The translations under genes were made by a program, and so were the position numbers. Positions 49,934 to 61,124 of a stretch of 64,000 nt of DNA are shown here, in pieces. The stretch's first letter is position 1, and every line of letters starts with the position of its first letter. The notes beneath the pieces are model-generated. The model was not told the DNA's origin. It did not search any database and saw only the letters and a list, made by a program, of their open reading frames with translations. Source of the stretch: Limnoperna fortunei (lineage: Eukaryota > Mollusca > Bivalvia > Mytilida > Modiolidae); NCBI GenBank assembly GCA_944474755.1, contig OX104124.1:8954437-9018436 (forward strand). Reading direction: 5' to 3'.

Positions 49934-50257
49934 AAGAAAAGGAAACCTGGCACCAAACCATCAAAGAAGAGAACACCAAGTAACAAAAACAGGTCTGGTC
50001 TGGAACGAACTGCTGGTCCATCTGTCATATACATAAGTGTGACCAGTAGTGAAGATGAGGAGGGAGTTGTAGATAATGATGAACCTCCTTGCTGTGTCTT
50101 CCATAGGCATCAACCTCCCACTTTAAATTAAATGTACACTTTAGAAATCGTCAACTGGTCAAAATGTGATCGTTGTAATCATTAGACACATTTGAAATTT
50201 TCCACCACAAAAATAGTTCTGAGGAGAGGAAACCCAATTTCGTTTCCCTGTAAATAA
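49934..50257 (+). pseudogene. Relic of a PHD-like zinc finger, probably a pogo/Tigger-type transposase C-terminus
   Basis: One frame reads a Lys/Arg-rich segment (KKRKPGTKPSKKR), an acidic spacer (SSEDEEGVVDNDE), then 'PPCCVFHRHQPP', a TAA at 50129, 'IVNWSKCDRCNH', a TAG at 50183, 'THLKFSTT' and 'VLRRGNPISFPC', ending at a TAA (50255). The order basic tract, acidic tract, paired Cys, W-x-x-Cys-x-x-Cys-x-His and a final Cys is that of the PHD-like finger found at the C-terminus of some invertebrate CENP-B/pogo-type transposases. That family link is from general knowledge, not from a search. The two in-frame stops and the Phe where a Cys is expected show it is dead. The DDE domain is not seen upstream. 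Confidence 0.5.
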
Positions 50258-50388
50258 TCTCCAAATCTGACAACTGTAAACACGTTACTGTCGTTAGTTT
50301 ATGAGTTTTGTAATAATTGTTGACGTTGATTTCAAAGAGAAGTACACTGTTGAATTATCTTATTAATTTATTTATACAAACAAATGAT

Positions 50389-50641
50389 TGTTTGTTTGTT
50401 TGGTGTTTAACACCACTTTCAGCATTTCTTTTCAGCAAAATTCTCGCATCCAGTTTTTATTGAGGAGGAAGCCGGAGTACCGGGAGAAAACCCCCGACCT
50501 GCGGTAGGCAATCGTTGTCAATTAAAAATGGAGTCGAGTGCACCCTGCCTGTAGTGAGAATCAAACCCGCAATCTCAGTGTTGATAGACCACGTTATCAA
50601 TAGTAGGCGAACTACCTTAACCACTCGGCCACCGAGGCTCC
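50389..50641 (-). mobile_element. Full-length tRNA-derived SINE
   Basis: On the minus strand the element starts with 'ggagcctcggtggccgagtg' followed by 'gttaaggtagttcgcctac', giving an intact box A. The box-B region reads 'gattgcgggtttgattctca'. The body includes 'gcaggtcgggggttttctcc', and the 3' end on the plus strand is 'tttgtttgtttggtgtttaa'. This is one of the best preserved copies in the window. Confidence 0.92.
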
Positions 50642-51529
50642 AACAAAAAAAATAATTTATAAATAATAATATACAGGTATTTCAACCAAATTACTATCCG
50701 TTTAAGAGAAACACTGCACAAGTAATTTTTATCGCCGAAATTCGAGTGTACTGGCATATTTCAGAGGTGGATGTCCCATAATCTGATAACGATCAATTAT
50801 TTTGATGACAATATAAACTTGTGAAGGTAGTTATAGTTACAAGAACCTTTATTTGAATAGGTTAGTAGTCAACAGCAGTGATCGGTCTAGGATATCGGAA
50901 TACCGACCGCGGATCTAGCATATCCTAAGAAATGGATATTTTAACAATTCCCTTTGCCACCAACATTAACTAAATAAAGTTCCCGCTTCGCCTCATGACA
51001 TGGTGCTTCAGCTATTAAAATCTTCGCAATAACAGCTATATTGTTGTTTTTTTAATAGAGTTTAAGCAATTTTTCACCTTTATCCAAACCCCGGACCTTA
51101 GGCAGGACAACTTTGAACAGCATTGAAACGCACCTTGTAAACAGAAAAGAGAGGGGGCGAGCAGTCTGTCCAAAATGTTTTAGGTTCTGTATGACCTACA
51201 GGAATATGCATCTTACCAAAACTCTTGTAAAACTTAATAGATACATGTAGATTATTTGACTTAGTTACGTCTTGTTGACGCTATAACTACAATACATGTA
51301 TACATGATAGTGAAATAGCTAGTGTAATCGCACAATTAATTTACAAAGAAAAACAAGGAAGTCTTTGTAAAAATTAAAAAATAATCATTAATAAAGGACT
51401 ATATTGTCTGTGCTGGCATTTTGGCAATGCCAGCCACATATTATATGATTATTAATAAGGTTTGTTCGTTAAAGGCCTCAATGTAGGAATCTGTGATAAT
51501 AAATAAGTCGACAATGCCAATATATATAG
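50642..51529. other. Non-coding stretch downstream of the TRIM-like gene
   Basis: Lies 3' of the minus-strand gene and may include its 3' UTR. An 'aataaa' on the minus strand is not clearly placed. No other feature is recognised. Confidence 0.45.
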
Positions 51530-52924
51530 TCATATGTAACTAATATTGCAAACAAAGACATCCTCACGACTATTACAAACAATAAGACAACCGTGCGTCC
51601 TGCTGAAGTAAAGAGATCCTGGCTTCGATAGTCCATCAGTTTTACCCAAAACTTGTCTGCAACGTGAACCACATGGTGATATTACAACGACGCTGTCAGA
51701 TTCTTCATCGGCAACAAACACGTTTCCATGGTTATCAACAGCGATGCCTGCGGGTTTTTTCAAAAGTGCTTCTTCCTTGAATTTCCATTCTATTTTTCCG
51801 GACATCTCGCAGCAAACAACAGAGCCGTTCCTATTTGTAACAAAGATTTTTTCCATGAATACTGCTATGCCTGATTGTAGTTGAAACGTGTCGGACATTA
51901 TTAGGTTGGTGCAATTTGATGTTATGTCTATAGAATATATTCCACTATAATGAATACCGATTATTTTACTATCCTTAGAAGTTAAACTGTAATAATAACG
52001 GTCAGTTTCCAACCTATTGATAATTGTGTCAGTATTAAAATCAACAACATATAACTCTGGTTGACGAAAGTAATATCCTGATACCGCTAAAGTGTTCTCA
52101 TTTATAACAGAAACAGTATAAATTTTACCGTTTGGTATACATTTCCACTTAGTTACACATGCTTCACTTTCACCGGTCACTCGTATTACTCGATCTGTAT
52201 ACCAATTTGTATTATATTCTGCTAATACAAAATCGCCGTTCGGTAAAATCGTGATGCCATTAATAATATTACCATCTGGTTGGTTGTTAATGCGGATCCG
52301 TCTTTTGATATTTAAACTGATTTTATCGATTGATTTGCTGATTAATGTTCCTATCTGTGCTTGTTTCTCTTTTTCTTTTGTCAACGCAATACTAGTAGAA
52401 ATATTAGAAATCCGAATATCTCCAAAGATGGATAAATCTAACGTGCCATTATCTATGCGTGTCGGTACAAGCTCAAACGTCTTGGCGTCCAATGATCCGT
52501 TAGTACTAAGACTTCTCAAATATTGCTCCTCCTTCTCGATATCAGTTTCTAGTCTTCTTATTCCAAGAAACGATTGAAATTCTGAAGCGTACTTTTTTGT
52601 TGCTTTCCAGTCTTCACTCAACTGTAAAAGCGTTGTTTTTTTAGCGTCGATTTCCTGCAGCAGACTGTCTATGTCTTTAACATGTGTGTTTATTAATGTT
52701 GACAATTTATCAATCATATTTCTCTCTAACGAATTCAAATGAGTAATAATTTGCTCACGAATCACTCGTATTTGATCTACAGTGGTTTCATTTTTATTCG
52801 TGGGGTACCAATTTTCGTCGTTTTCGTGTGTGGGGACAAACCACGAAATTAAGAATTCAACGAATAATGATCTCAAGAAATCTATAATGACGGTAAGCTG
52901 AAATGAGAAACTGCTATGGGACAT
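51530..52924 (-). CDS. TRIM-like protein, C-terminal part: coiled coil and NHL-type propeller
   Basis: The frame of up to 464 codons ends at 51530. Residues from about 50 to 130 ('IRVIREQIITHLNSLERN' onward) form heptad-rich coiled coil typical of the B-box coiled-coil region. From about residue 225 the sequence shows repeated NHL-like blades ('NGITILPNGDFVLAEY', 'SGIAVFMEKIFVTNRNG', 'PAGIAVDNHGNVFVADEE', 'KPGSLYFSRTHGCLIVCN'), a beta-propeller that in this family binds protein or RNA partners. The first 48 or so residues ('MSHSSFSFQLTVIIDF...') are unlike the family and are read from the inserted DNA at 52780-52951. The true coding sequence therefore joins the B-box part upstream (52964-53429). 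Bivalves have large families of such TRIM-like genes, often discussed in innate immunity; that role is inference here. Confidence 0.85.
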   Translation of the reverse strand: MSHSSFSFQLTVIIDFLRSLFVEFLISWFVPTHENDENWYPTNKNETTVDQIRVIREQIITHLNSLERNMIDKLSTLINTHVKDIDSLLQEIDAKKTTLLQLSEDWKATKKYASEFQSFLGIRRLETDIEKEEQYLRSLSTNGSLDAKTFELVPTRIDNGTLDLSIFGDIRISNISTSIALTKEKEKQAQIGTLISKSIDKISLNIKRRIRINNQPDGNIINGITILPNGDFVLAEYNTNWYTDRVIRVTGESEACVTKWKCIPNGKIYTVSVINENTLAVSGYYFRQPELYVVDFNTDTIINRLETDRYYYSLTSKDSKIIGIHYSGIYSIDITSNCTNLIMSDTFQLQSGIAVFMEKIFVTNRNGSVVCCEMSGKIEWKFKEEALLKKPAGIAVDNHGNVFVADEESDSVVVISPCGSRCRQVLGKTDGLSKPGSLYFSRTHGCLIVCNSREDVFVCNISYI

Positions 52925-52951
52925 TTGTATACATAGATAATGATGACTGAT
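52780..52951. mobile_element. 172-bp insert in the TRIM-like gene, 12-bp direct repeats
   Basis: On the plus strand 'gtatttgatcta' occurs at 52768-52779 and again, exactly, at 52952-52963. The 172 bp between them carry 'tattcgtggggtaccaattt' and 'aaaccacgaaattaagaatt', motifs I associate with a dispersed repeat common in bivalve DNA. The total extra length, 184 bp, is not a multiple of three. It shifts the reading frame from the B-box part into that of the coiled-coil part. If the insert and one repeat copy are ignored, the frame is continuous across 'NIIDQIRVIREQ'. The repeat behaves as a target-site duplication of a short element. A GT-AG intron at these exact borders is not possible. Confidence 0.75.
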
Positions 52952-53429
52952 GTATTTGATCTATTATGTTGCTTTTCTGGATTATTATTCCATTTTTATT
53001 CTCTTCTAAAACATTTTTTATTTTCTCTATAAAACTTGTCAAATCAGTGACTGTTTGTTCCAAATCTCCCGAGGGGGTCGAATCTTTAATGTTTTTAATG
53101 GCATCGAGAAGTGGTGATATTTGTGCGCATTCTTTATGCGCAGACAAAATGCATCGCATGCAACCTGGCTGTCTGTGATCGTAACAATAGAAGTCGAGAC
53201 GCTGTTCATGTTCTTCACAAAAAGGTGTTATCGATTTAATAACAGTTGGTAGCCTCTGGTATTCCTGTATCGGAATCGATGTGTGAAGTTTAAACAGTCT
53301 TGACATACCGTGGTGCATTTTGCAATCCGAACAAAGATAAACATCACATTCCGGGCAGAACTGGACCGCTTTTGGAAATAGATTACTCGCTTCACACAAA
53401 TTGCAAACAACTTCACTTGAGGCAGCCAT
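52914..53429 (-). CDS. TRIM-like protein, N-terminal part: two B-boxes
   Basis: 171 codons starting at an ATG at 53429. B-box 1 (residues about 9-52) shows C9-x2-C12, C25-x2-C28, C33-x2-C36 and His at 39, 40 and 49. B-box 2 (about 71-101) shows C71-x2-H74, C82, C90-x2-C93, H98 and C101. There is no RING finger before them, so ubiquitin-ligase activity is not expected. Residues after about 115 begin a coiled coil. The frame runs out into the 172-bp insert after 'SNIIDQI' and stops at 52914. Just upstream of the start, the minus strand reads 'ctcttttatttttgcag' followed by 'attaagATG', a good 3' splice site, so a 5' non-coding exon probably lies further upstream. The two parts overlap by 11 bp in different frames, which is how the disruption shows. 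Confidence 0.85.
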   Translation of the reverse strand: MAASSEVVCNLCEASNLFPKAVQFCPECDVYLCSDCKMHHGMSRLFKLHTSIPIQEYQRLPTVIKSITPFCEEHEQRLDFYCYDHRQPGCMRCILSAHKECAQISPLLDAIKNIKDSTPSGDLEQTVTDLTSFIEKIKNVLEENKNGIIIQKSNIIDQIHQSSLSMYTNVP

Positions 53430-53432
53430 ATC

Positions 53433-53454
53433 TTAATCTGCAAAAATAAAAGAG
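53433..53454 (-). promoter_or_regulatory. Predicted 3' splice site in the 5' UTR of the TRIM-like gene
   Basis: Minus strand 'ctcttttatttttgcag' then 'attaag' and the ATG. A pyrimidine-rich tract ending in cag eight or so bases before a start codon suggests an intron in the 5' UTR, a common layout for single-coding-exon TRIM-like genes. The upstream exon was not identified. Confidence 0.55.
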
Positions 53455-53894
53455 AATGCAAAATTTTATTAGATTTTATCAGTTTATATTTTAACACTTG
53501 AAAGCATATTTTGTGACACGCGTCGTGTTACCTATACCCACGATCGGTGTTAATTCGTGGAAAAGAAGAAAAATGCGTAAAATATTCGAGAATATTACGT
53601 TGGAACCTGTGGCATCAGAACCCCAAAACGATTAACCAAATTCTTGATGGTGACGTACAATTGACGTAGTGGCAACACCTACTTCGTTGACAGAAACCTT
53701 ATCGCTTGCTTTATAGGACTTCTATGAGCAACATTAATTTCTATGTCCAGGATATCGCTGGAGGAATTCCGCACAGGCTTGGACACATCATATTTATTTA
53801 TTTGCAAAACATGAACCCTGACGGGTTCAGCAAATACAAAAGAACTTACAAACAGAAACACATATAGAGAACAAAATGATTGAACATGTAAATG

Positions 53895-53898
<4 letters not shown>

Positions 53899-53932
<34 letters not shown>
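53899..53932. repeat. (TA)n microsatellite
   Basis: Uninterrupted AT dinucleotide repeat of about 17 units, next to the 3' side of the Penelope-like element. Confidence 0.9.
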
Positions 53933-53937
<5 letters not shown>

Positions 53938-53956
53938 ATATATATAATTTTTGACA

Positions 53957-54133
53957 AGAAACACCGTCGTTTGTATCGTTGCATAATCTTCTAGACTTGT
54001 ATATTATTTTTTGTTTATGCTGTATCGTCATGTTTGTCGATCCGATACTTAATAAGCTTGCTGGTTGGTAGACTCTTTAGACTTATATATATATCTAGAG
54101 AATTATGCAACGATACAAATATAAAGATGTTTC
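53957..54133. repeat. Inverted repeat on the 3' side of the Penelope-like element
   Basis: 'agaaacaccgtcgtttgtat', 'cgttgcataatcttctagac' (53957-53996) and the segment ending 'tttct' at 54133 are inverted copies of about 40 bp with several mismatches ('ctagagaattatgcaacg' from 54095), separated by about 97 bp. This may be the 3' terminal structure of the retroelement; PLE copies often carry inverted or partly duplicated ends. Confidence 0.6.
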
Positions 54134-54311
54134 TACTATAAAATAGTTATATTAATAAATATGACAAAATTTTCGACCAACTGATGGCCTTCTTCAGTGT
54201 CAATATCAATCTATAATTAACGATAAAATTTGGATATAGGTACATCAGCATCCGGTGGTGATGTGGTCGGATCTGATTTTATTGATCTTGAACTTTCTCG
54301 AATCACATCTA

Positions 54312-56368
<2,057 letters not shown>

Positions 56369-56377
56369 GATTTTGTG

Positions 56378-56649
56378 TAGAAATATTTCCACAACGCTAA
56401 ATTATATTAGACTGTATTTAACCAGCTTAGTTCAATAGAGAGACTTTTAAAAATTGTTCTTGACCCTATACCAGATATCTTGCCCAGCTGTTACTTGGCG
56501 TTTAAACAACCCAACAGTCTCCGCAACTTATTCACTACGTGCCGTGCTGTTACTTGGCTTTGCTCAAATATTCCAACAAGATGTAATCAAAATTATCAAG
56601 GTGGTCTATTGAATTGCGAAAATAAGGTCCACACTGGTCTGTCTGTGTC

Positions 56650-56711
<62 letters not shown>

Positions 56712-56893
56712 TAACAGATACTAGTGACCAGTGTGGACCTTATTTTCGCAATTCAATAGATTGCTTTATGTAGTCAACAACGCTGGGCAAGATATCTGGT
56801 ATAGGGTCAAGAACAATTTTTAGAAGTCTCTCTATTGAACTAAGCTGGTTAAATACAGTCTAATATAATTTAGCGTTGTGGGAATATTTCTAC
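56378..56893. repeat. Large two-tier inverted repeat with (TA)n core
   Basis: The outer arms 56378-56488 and 56782-56893, starting 'tagaaatatt.ccacaacg', are about 111 bp with only two or three mismatches. The inner arms 56605-56639 and 56726-56760 are exact inverted copies of 35 bp ('tctattgaattgcgaaaata' and on). The centre is a (TA)n tract at 56653-56706. The left side carries about 95 bp more than the right between the arms, and this extra piece includes a 35-base exact match to the PLE coding strand (56499-56533). It may be a foldback element or a rearranged terminal region of the retroelement. Confidence 0.85.
56499..56533 (+). mobile_element. 35-bp fragment of Penelope-like coding sequence, inverted
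   Basis: Plus-strand 'gcgtttaaacaacccaacag' and the following 15 bases equal the coding strand of the PLE at 54874-54908 (the '[10 protein letters not shown]' segment), in opposite orientation to the main copy. Such short templated pieces arise in strand-switching during target-primed reverse transcription or in break repair. Confidence 0.75.
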
Positions 56894-57154
56894 CCAAAAT
56901 TGGAAATTTATTGATGGGAAGTTGCGTCGTATCATATAGAGTATAACCAGCCATTGTTGCCGACAATTTTAAATTGTTTTGTTTTTTGTTTTTGTTTCCT
57001 TCGTCAAAAGCTCACAGAAATAAATTCGACACCAACGATCACCAAAATGCCAATTTCAACGGAAAGGACATTATTTATACAACGAAAAGCCAAACGACTG
57101 TATCATAAGTAGTTAATGGGCATGCTTAAACGTTTTAGCTAAATAATCATTATG
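56894..57154. other. Non-coding stretch
   Basis: No supported feature. Confidence 0.5.
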
Positions 57155-57377
57155 TTTGTTTGTTTGAATGGTGTTTTAACGCCACTTTCAGCAATTTTGC
57201 AGCTATATCGTGGCGTCCAGTTTTTATTGGGAGAGGAAGCCGGGGTACCCGGAGAGAACACCCGACTGGCAATCCTTGTCAATTAAGATTAGGGTCGATT
57301 ACACCCTGCCTGCAGTGAGAATCGAACCCGCAATCTCAGTGTTGACATGTGATCAATAGTACTGCCACCGAGGCTCC
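57155..57377 (-). mobile_element. SINE with internal deletion in the tRNA-like head
   Basis: The minus-strand head 'ggagcctcggtggcag' lacks the middle of the tRNA-like segment; then 'tactattgatcacatgtcaa' and a good box B 'gattgcgggttcgattctca'. The body is well preserved ('ccatgatatagctg'-type 3' region), with the tail 'tttgtttgtttgaatggtgt' on the plus strand. Confidence 0.88.
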
Positions 57378-58420
57378 TCAATCATTATGAGTCGATACAT
57401 ACCACGTTTTAATGCGTTGATGAATTCTGCTTCTATTCTGTCAGTCATGTACCTCCAAGCAAAGCTGTAAACACAACACAAAAAGTGAAAAAGGAAGTTT
57501 AAGGCGTATCAGCATGATCAGGTAAGATAAACGTTTGTCACATCATGTGATACTATAGTCGCCTGATTAAACAAATATAGATAGTTATAGTATACTAGCC
57601 AAACGAAACACTACTGGACAATTCAAATTGTCTACAATGTTCAAACAAATATACATGTATACATTATGTTTTTTTTATTATGCGAAAACTATTAAATTTA
57701 CCCTCTTCGGTGGTCATATACAATGGACGAATTCATCGAAACTTTTTTCGTATTATTTACATGATCTACACTTGTTCTCAAACGCAAACAATTATACAAC
57801 ACAAAACATTAATTAACGCAATAAAAACGAAGTTTATGCAAATTTTATAGAACGCAGCAATGTATATCAGAAATTTTAGTTTTGTTATTTCTTCGCGTTT
57901 TTTCTCCATAAAAAATTTAAAAATCATACATTTTTTTACATAATTTGGATGTACACTGTCCGCGTACATTGTCATTGTACATGCGGTGTTAGACTGGCTC
58001 TTAGGTCGGTTAATATTTCTTTTTTGTCGTCAAAATAGTTACTAACCTATTTATTTTCAATAACCGATACGATAAATATATACATAAAGATGAAAATAGT
58101 TATTGAGGGGTGTGGGTTGATTTTTTAAGTGTTCGTTGGTGGTCGGTGGTGTTCGCCGGTGTTAGGTGGTGTTCAGTGGTGAAAAGACCTATCCTGGTGT
58201 GTGTAGACATATTTGTTTAATATTGAATGACAAACGTTATACAGCTACAGAATCAGGTTTTATTGTGGGGTAACGCTAAAGCCATGTACTACTAGATGAT
58301 GATGATATGAAGTGGGATCCAAATTGTCTGTTTGTTAATGGTATCTTTTAGATCACTGCGTCCTCATATTTATGAAGTAAAGTGACATCATTTATATGAT
58401 ACTATTAAAGAGAATAGACT
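57378..58420. other. Non-coding stretch
   Basis: A short 'ggtggtgttc'-type degenerate repeat lies at 58135-58185. Nothing else is supported. Confidence 0.5.
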
Positions 58421-58734
58421 ATTCTTCCGTAAATGGCCGATTTCTGGTACAGATGACCCAGTACAGATGAGCTCACGCGCACACATCTGTACTTGCTGCG
58501 TCATCCAATAAAAACGCCAGAAACAAGAACGTTGTTATGGAAGCATAACAACGCTCTTGTTTGACGTTCTTGTTTCCGTCGTTCTGATTGGATGTCAGAG
58601 ACAATGGAGTCTACAACAATGGAGAGTCTATAGGATATAGCTATGTGAAAGTTGTTGGTTTACGGAAGAAATAGGTACTTTCATGCGCTTTTGGGAAAGC
58701 CCGTGTAATCTTTCACTCTTGATAGAAATTTTTA
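58421..58734. mobile_element. MITE-like unit, first tandem copy (314 bp)
   Basis: 'tcttccgtaaa' near 58423 and 'tttacggaaga' at 58659-58669 form inverted ends of an approximately 248-bp element. Inside are a 10-bp hairpin 'agtacagatg / catctgtact' and a 16-bp stem 'caagaacgttgttatg / cataacaacgctcttg' with loop 'gaag'. The left arm of a second inverted-repeat element follows (58671-58724). Confidence 0.7.
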
Positions 58735-59047
58735 TTTCTTCCGTAAATGGCCGATTTCTGGTACAGATGACCCAGCACAGATGAGCTCACGCGCACACAT
58801 CTGTACTTGCAGCGTCGTCCAATCAAAACGCCAGAAACAAGAACATTGTTATGGAAGCATAACAACGTTCTTGTTTGACGTTCTTGTTTACTGCGTTCTG
58901 ATTGGACGTCAGAGACAATGGAGTCTAAAACAATGGAGAGTCTATAGGATATAGCGATGTGAAAGTTGTTGGTTTACGGAAGAAATAGGTACTTTCATGC
59001 GCTTTTGGGAAAGCCCGGGTTATCTTTCACTCGTGATAGAAATTTTC
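58735..59047. mobile_element. MITE-like unit, second tandem copy
   Basis: Near-identical repeat of 58421-58734, offset 314 bp. The hairpin bases differ between copies: here 'caagaacattgttatg' faces 'cataacaacgttcttg', so each copy has one unpaired position, at different places in the stem. Confidence 0.75.
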
Positions 59048-59143
59048 TCGTTCAGCTGTGCTCAACTCGCGAAAAGACATAAAATTTATATCACTCGTGA
59101 AAGATCAACCGGTCTTTCCCAAAAACGTATGAAAGAACCTATT
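58984..59143. mobile_element. MITE-like element with 55-bp inverted ends
   Basis: The left arm 'aataggtactttcatgcgct' to 'cactcgtgata' (58984-59038) and the right arm 'tatcactcgtgaaagatcaa' to 'gaaagaacctatt' (59089-59143) are inverted copies with some mismatches, loop about 50 bp. Only the left arm of this element was carried into the first tandem unit at 58671. Confidence 0.7.
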
Positions 59144-59813
59144 ACACTGGTGTAAGCGTTCGATGTCTTTGGAGTAGATATTGGAAGATAAACTACAAAT
59201 AACTTAATATGTAAATAGGTGTGACCTATCAGGTGAGCGATATCCCTTCAATATTGATTCTAGGCAGTGGCAGTCTATAGAACTTAGTCTTAGTATATAG
59301 ACTGTCCCATTTTTGATTTTTTCTATAGTATAATATGTTTTTACCTTAATTTGATGCATGATTTTTAAATAATTCATATGAAATGTTTATGTTATGCGCA
59401 AACCTCCCCCCCCCCAATGAGGCCACGAGATAAAATAATATCAAATTATTAACTTGAAAAGTTATGTGTACATCCAAGGGATATAACTGGCTCAGGTAAT
59501 GTGTTAAAATATTTAACCAGAAAAGATATGTGTTAAACCCATATCCAGAGATGTTCGATTTATATGTACATCCGATTTGGTTTAATAGTTTTTTTCAATT
59601 TGTTTTACTTAAAATTTAATCATATGCTGTAAAGGGTTGCAAGTATACACGATTGTGAAAGGCAAGAAAATAATCATCTTGATTGTAATATCTCAACTTT
59701 GAGAAGAGTACTGTAATAAAAAAAACCAAAGTTTTGGAAAGATAAATGTTTACCTATAAAAATACATTGTCCATAGTCACGTGGTTCTGTGGGGGAAAAT
59801 TGTGGGCCGTATT
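59144..59813. other. Non-coding stretch with an end fragment of the modular repeat
   Basis: 'atcaggtgagcgata' at about 59228-59242 is the reverse complement of the left-end motif 'tatcgctcacctga' of the repeat at 26687. A C-run lies at 59406-59415. Nothing else is recognised. Confidence 0.45.
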
Positions 59814-59904
59814 GCATTTCCGAAAATTTTAGGAAATTTTAATATTTCATTTCCGAAAATATTTTTTTTTTCATTTCCGAATTAATGTAAATTTCTTTTC
59901 CGAA
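59814..59904. repeat. Left inverted cluster of 'catttccgaaa' motifs
   Basis: Copies at about 59814, 59848, 59872 and 59894 ('gcatttccgaaaa', 'tcatttccgaaaa', 'tcatttccgaatt', 'tcttttccgaaac'). They face an oppositely oriented cluster at 61044-61124 and together bracket the FLYWCH/MULE remnant, so they are probably the subterminal or terminal repeats of that transposon. Confidence 0.7.
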
Positions 59905-60080
59905 ACTTTTAATTAACACTTCATGATTACCTGCGCAATAACGGCCAGCGGCAATAACATAGGTAAAAACCAGGTAACCTTCAATTACTTTAACCTTTGA
60001 CTTGTTGTGAGTTGATCTCTGGTCACTTTTAGCTCACAAAATTTCAAATATCTGTCTTACGTACATGTAGTTGAGAAAAC

Positions 60081-60863
60081 ATGGAGATAATACATACGGA
60101 AACTAACAGAGGCAAGAAAGCTATTATTGTGGATGGTTACACATATAGGAAGATAAATATTCTTAAAAGTGGTGATGTTGTTTATATATGCAGCGTGGAT
60201 AAGAAATGCACAAAGTCCATAACAACAGATGCTGAAGGAGTAGCCATTATAAGGACAAAAAATCAACATGTCTGTGAATATAACCCATCTGACAGAAAAT
60301 CTGAGGCCAAACAACTACGTGTGAGATCTCGAAAAAATTCTGGCGATGTATCTAAACGTCCGTCTACAGTGGTTCGAAATGAACTTAAAACTTTACAAGA
60401 AAGTCACTTGGAACCCAAAGATATCAAAAATGCATCTCTTGCACTGTACAGAGAGAGGAGAAAACTGCAACCCAAACTTCCAAAAAGCAGAGAAGACATT
60501 CATTCAACCATAGATCAAATGGATGTTAAAACAAATAAAGATGAGAACTTCGTCAAAGTGAATGACAAAGACACTGGTATTGTTATATTTTCTACTGACC
60601 AGAATCTTGATTGTATCCGTGACATGGAAGAATTATTTATTGACGGCACATTTAAATGTTGCCCCAAGTACTTTTATCAGCTGTACAGCATTCATGGCTG
60701 TTAGAATGGAACATTGAACAACGAAGCTTTGGTGAGAAGAGCTGAAACAGAAAGACTGCGATACAGCATTGACAAATATAATGACTTCAGGACTGGATCT
60801 ATCTCAAGACTGAATTACATTTCGGCACTTGGATACAAGTTTTCAGCTGTAACAGATTTTTAA
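60081..60863 (+). pseudogene. FLYWCH/MULE-type transposase, internally deleted
   Basis: The ATG at 60081 opens 207 codons. Residues about 10-66 are a FLYWCH-type zinc finger: 'GKKAIIVDGYTYRK', then C37, C43 and H63-x-C65, a DNA-binding module. Residues 185-207 ('LFIDGTFKCCPKYFYQLYS') match the start of the MULE transposase core, with the first catalytic Asp in DGTF. A TAG at 60702 ends the frame; beyond it the same frame reads 'NGT' and then 'LNNEALVRRAETERLRYS' to a TAA at 60861, which looks like the far C-terminal end of such a protein. The remaining catalytic residues are missing, so a large internal segment has been lost at about 60713. The copy cannot make an active transposase. It could yield a DNA-binding FLYWCH protein with a truncated core, though no evidence of expression is visible here. 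Confidence 0.8.
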
Positions 60864-61043
60864 GGATTTTAAGACTGTTTTTAACTCCAGTGTAAATATA
60901 CATGACTTTTAGTGCTACCAGAAGATATTAAAAGACCTTTACAAACATTTCCTGCTCGAAATCCTACTTCCACCTCCCCGTGGTGAGCAGGGGGCAACAG
61001 GTTTAGCATGGCTAACGGAAGAGGTATAGGTATTAAATATTAG

Positions 61044-61124
61044 TTTTCGGAAATGCAATAAAAAAACTTTCGGAAATGATATACTAAAAGTTTCGGAAAT
61101 GAAAAAAAAAATCTTCGGAAATGA
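61044..61124. repeat. Right inverted cluster of 'tttcggaaatg' motifs
   Basis: Copies at about 61045, 61068, 61091 and 61113, spaced 22-23 bp, in inverse orientation to the cluster at 59814-59904. They mark the other end of the FLYWCH/MULE element. Confidence 0.75.

Noticed and set aside
52780..52951. Ordinary intron in the TRIM-like gene
   Set aside because: Neither GT-AG nor a U12-type AT-AC intron fits the borders that restore the frame. The exact 12-bp direct repeats and the bivalve-repeat-like content favour an insertion. Non-canonical splicing cannot be excluded without transcripts.
60057..60314. Minus-strand open frame opposite the FLYWCH region
   Set aside because: It is the shadow of the plus-strand FLYWCH frame and has no domain of its own.
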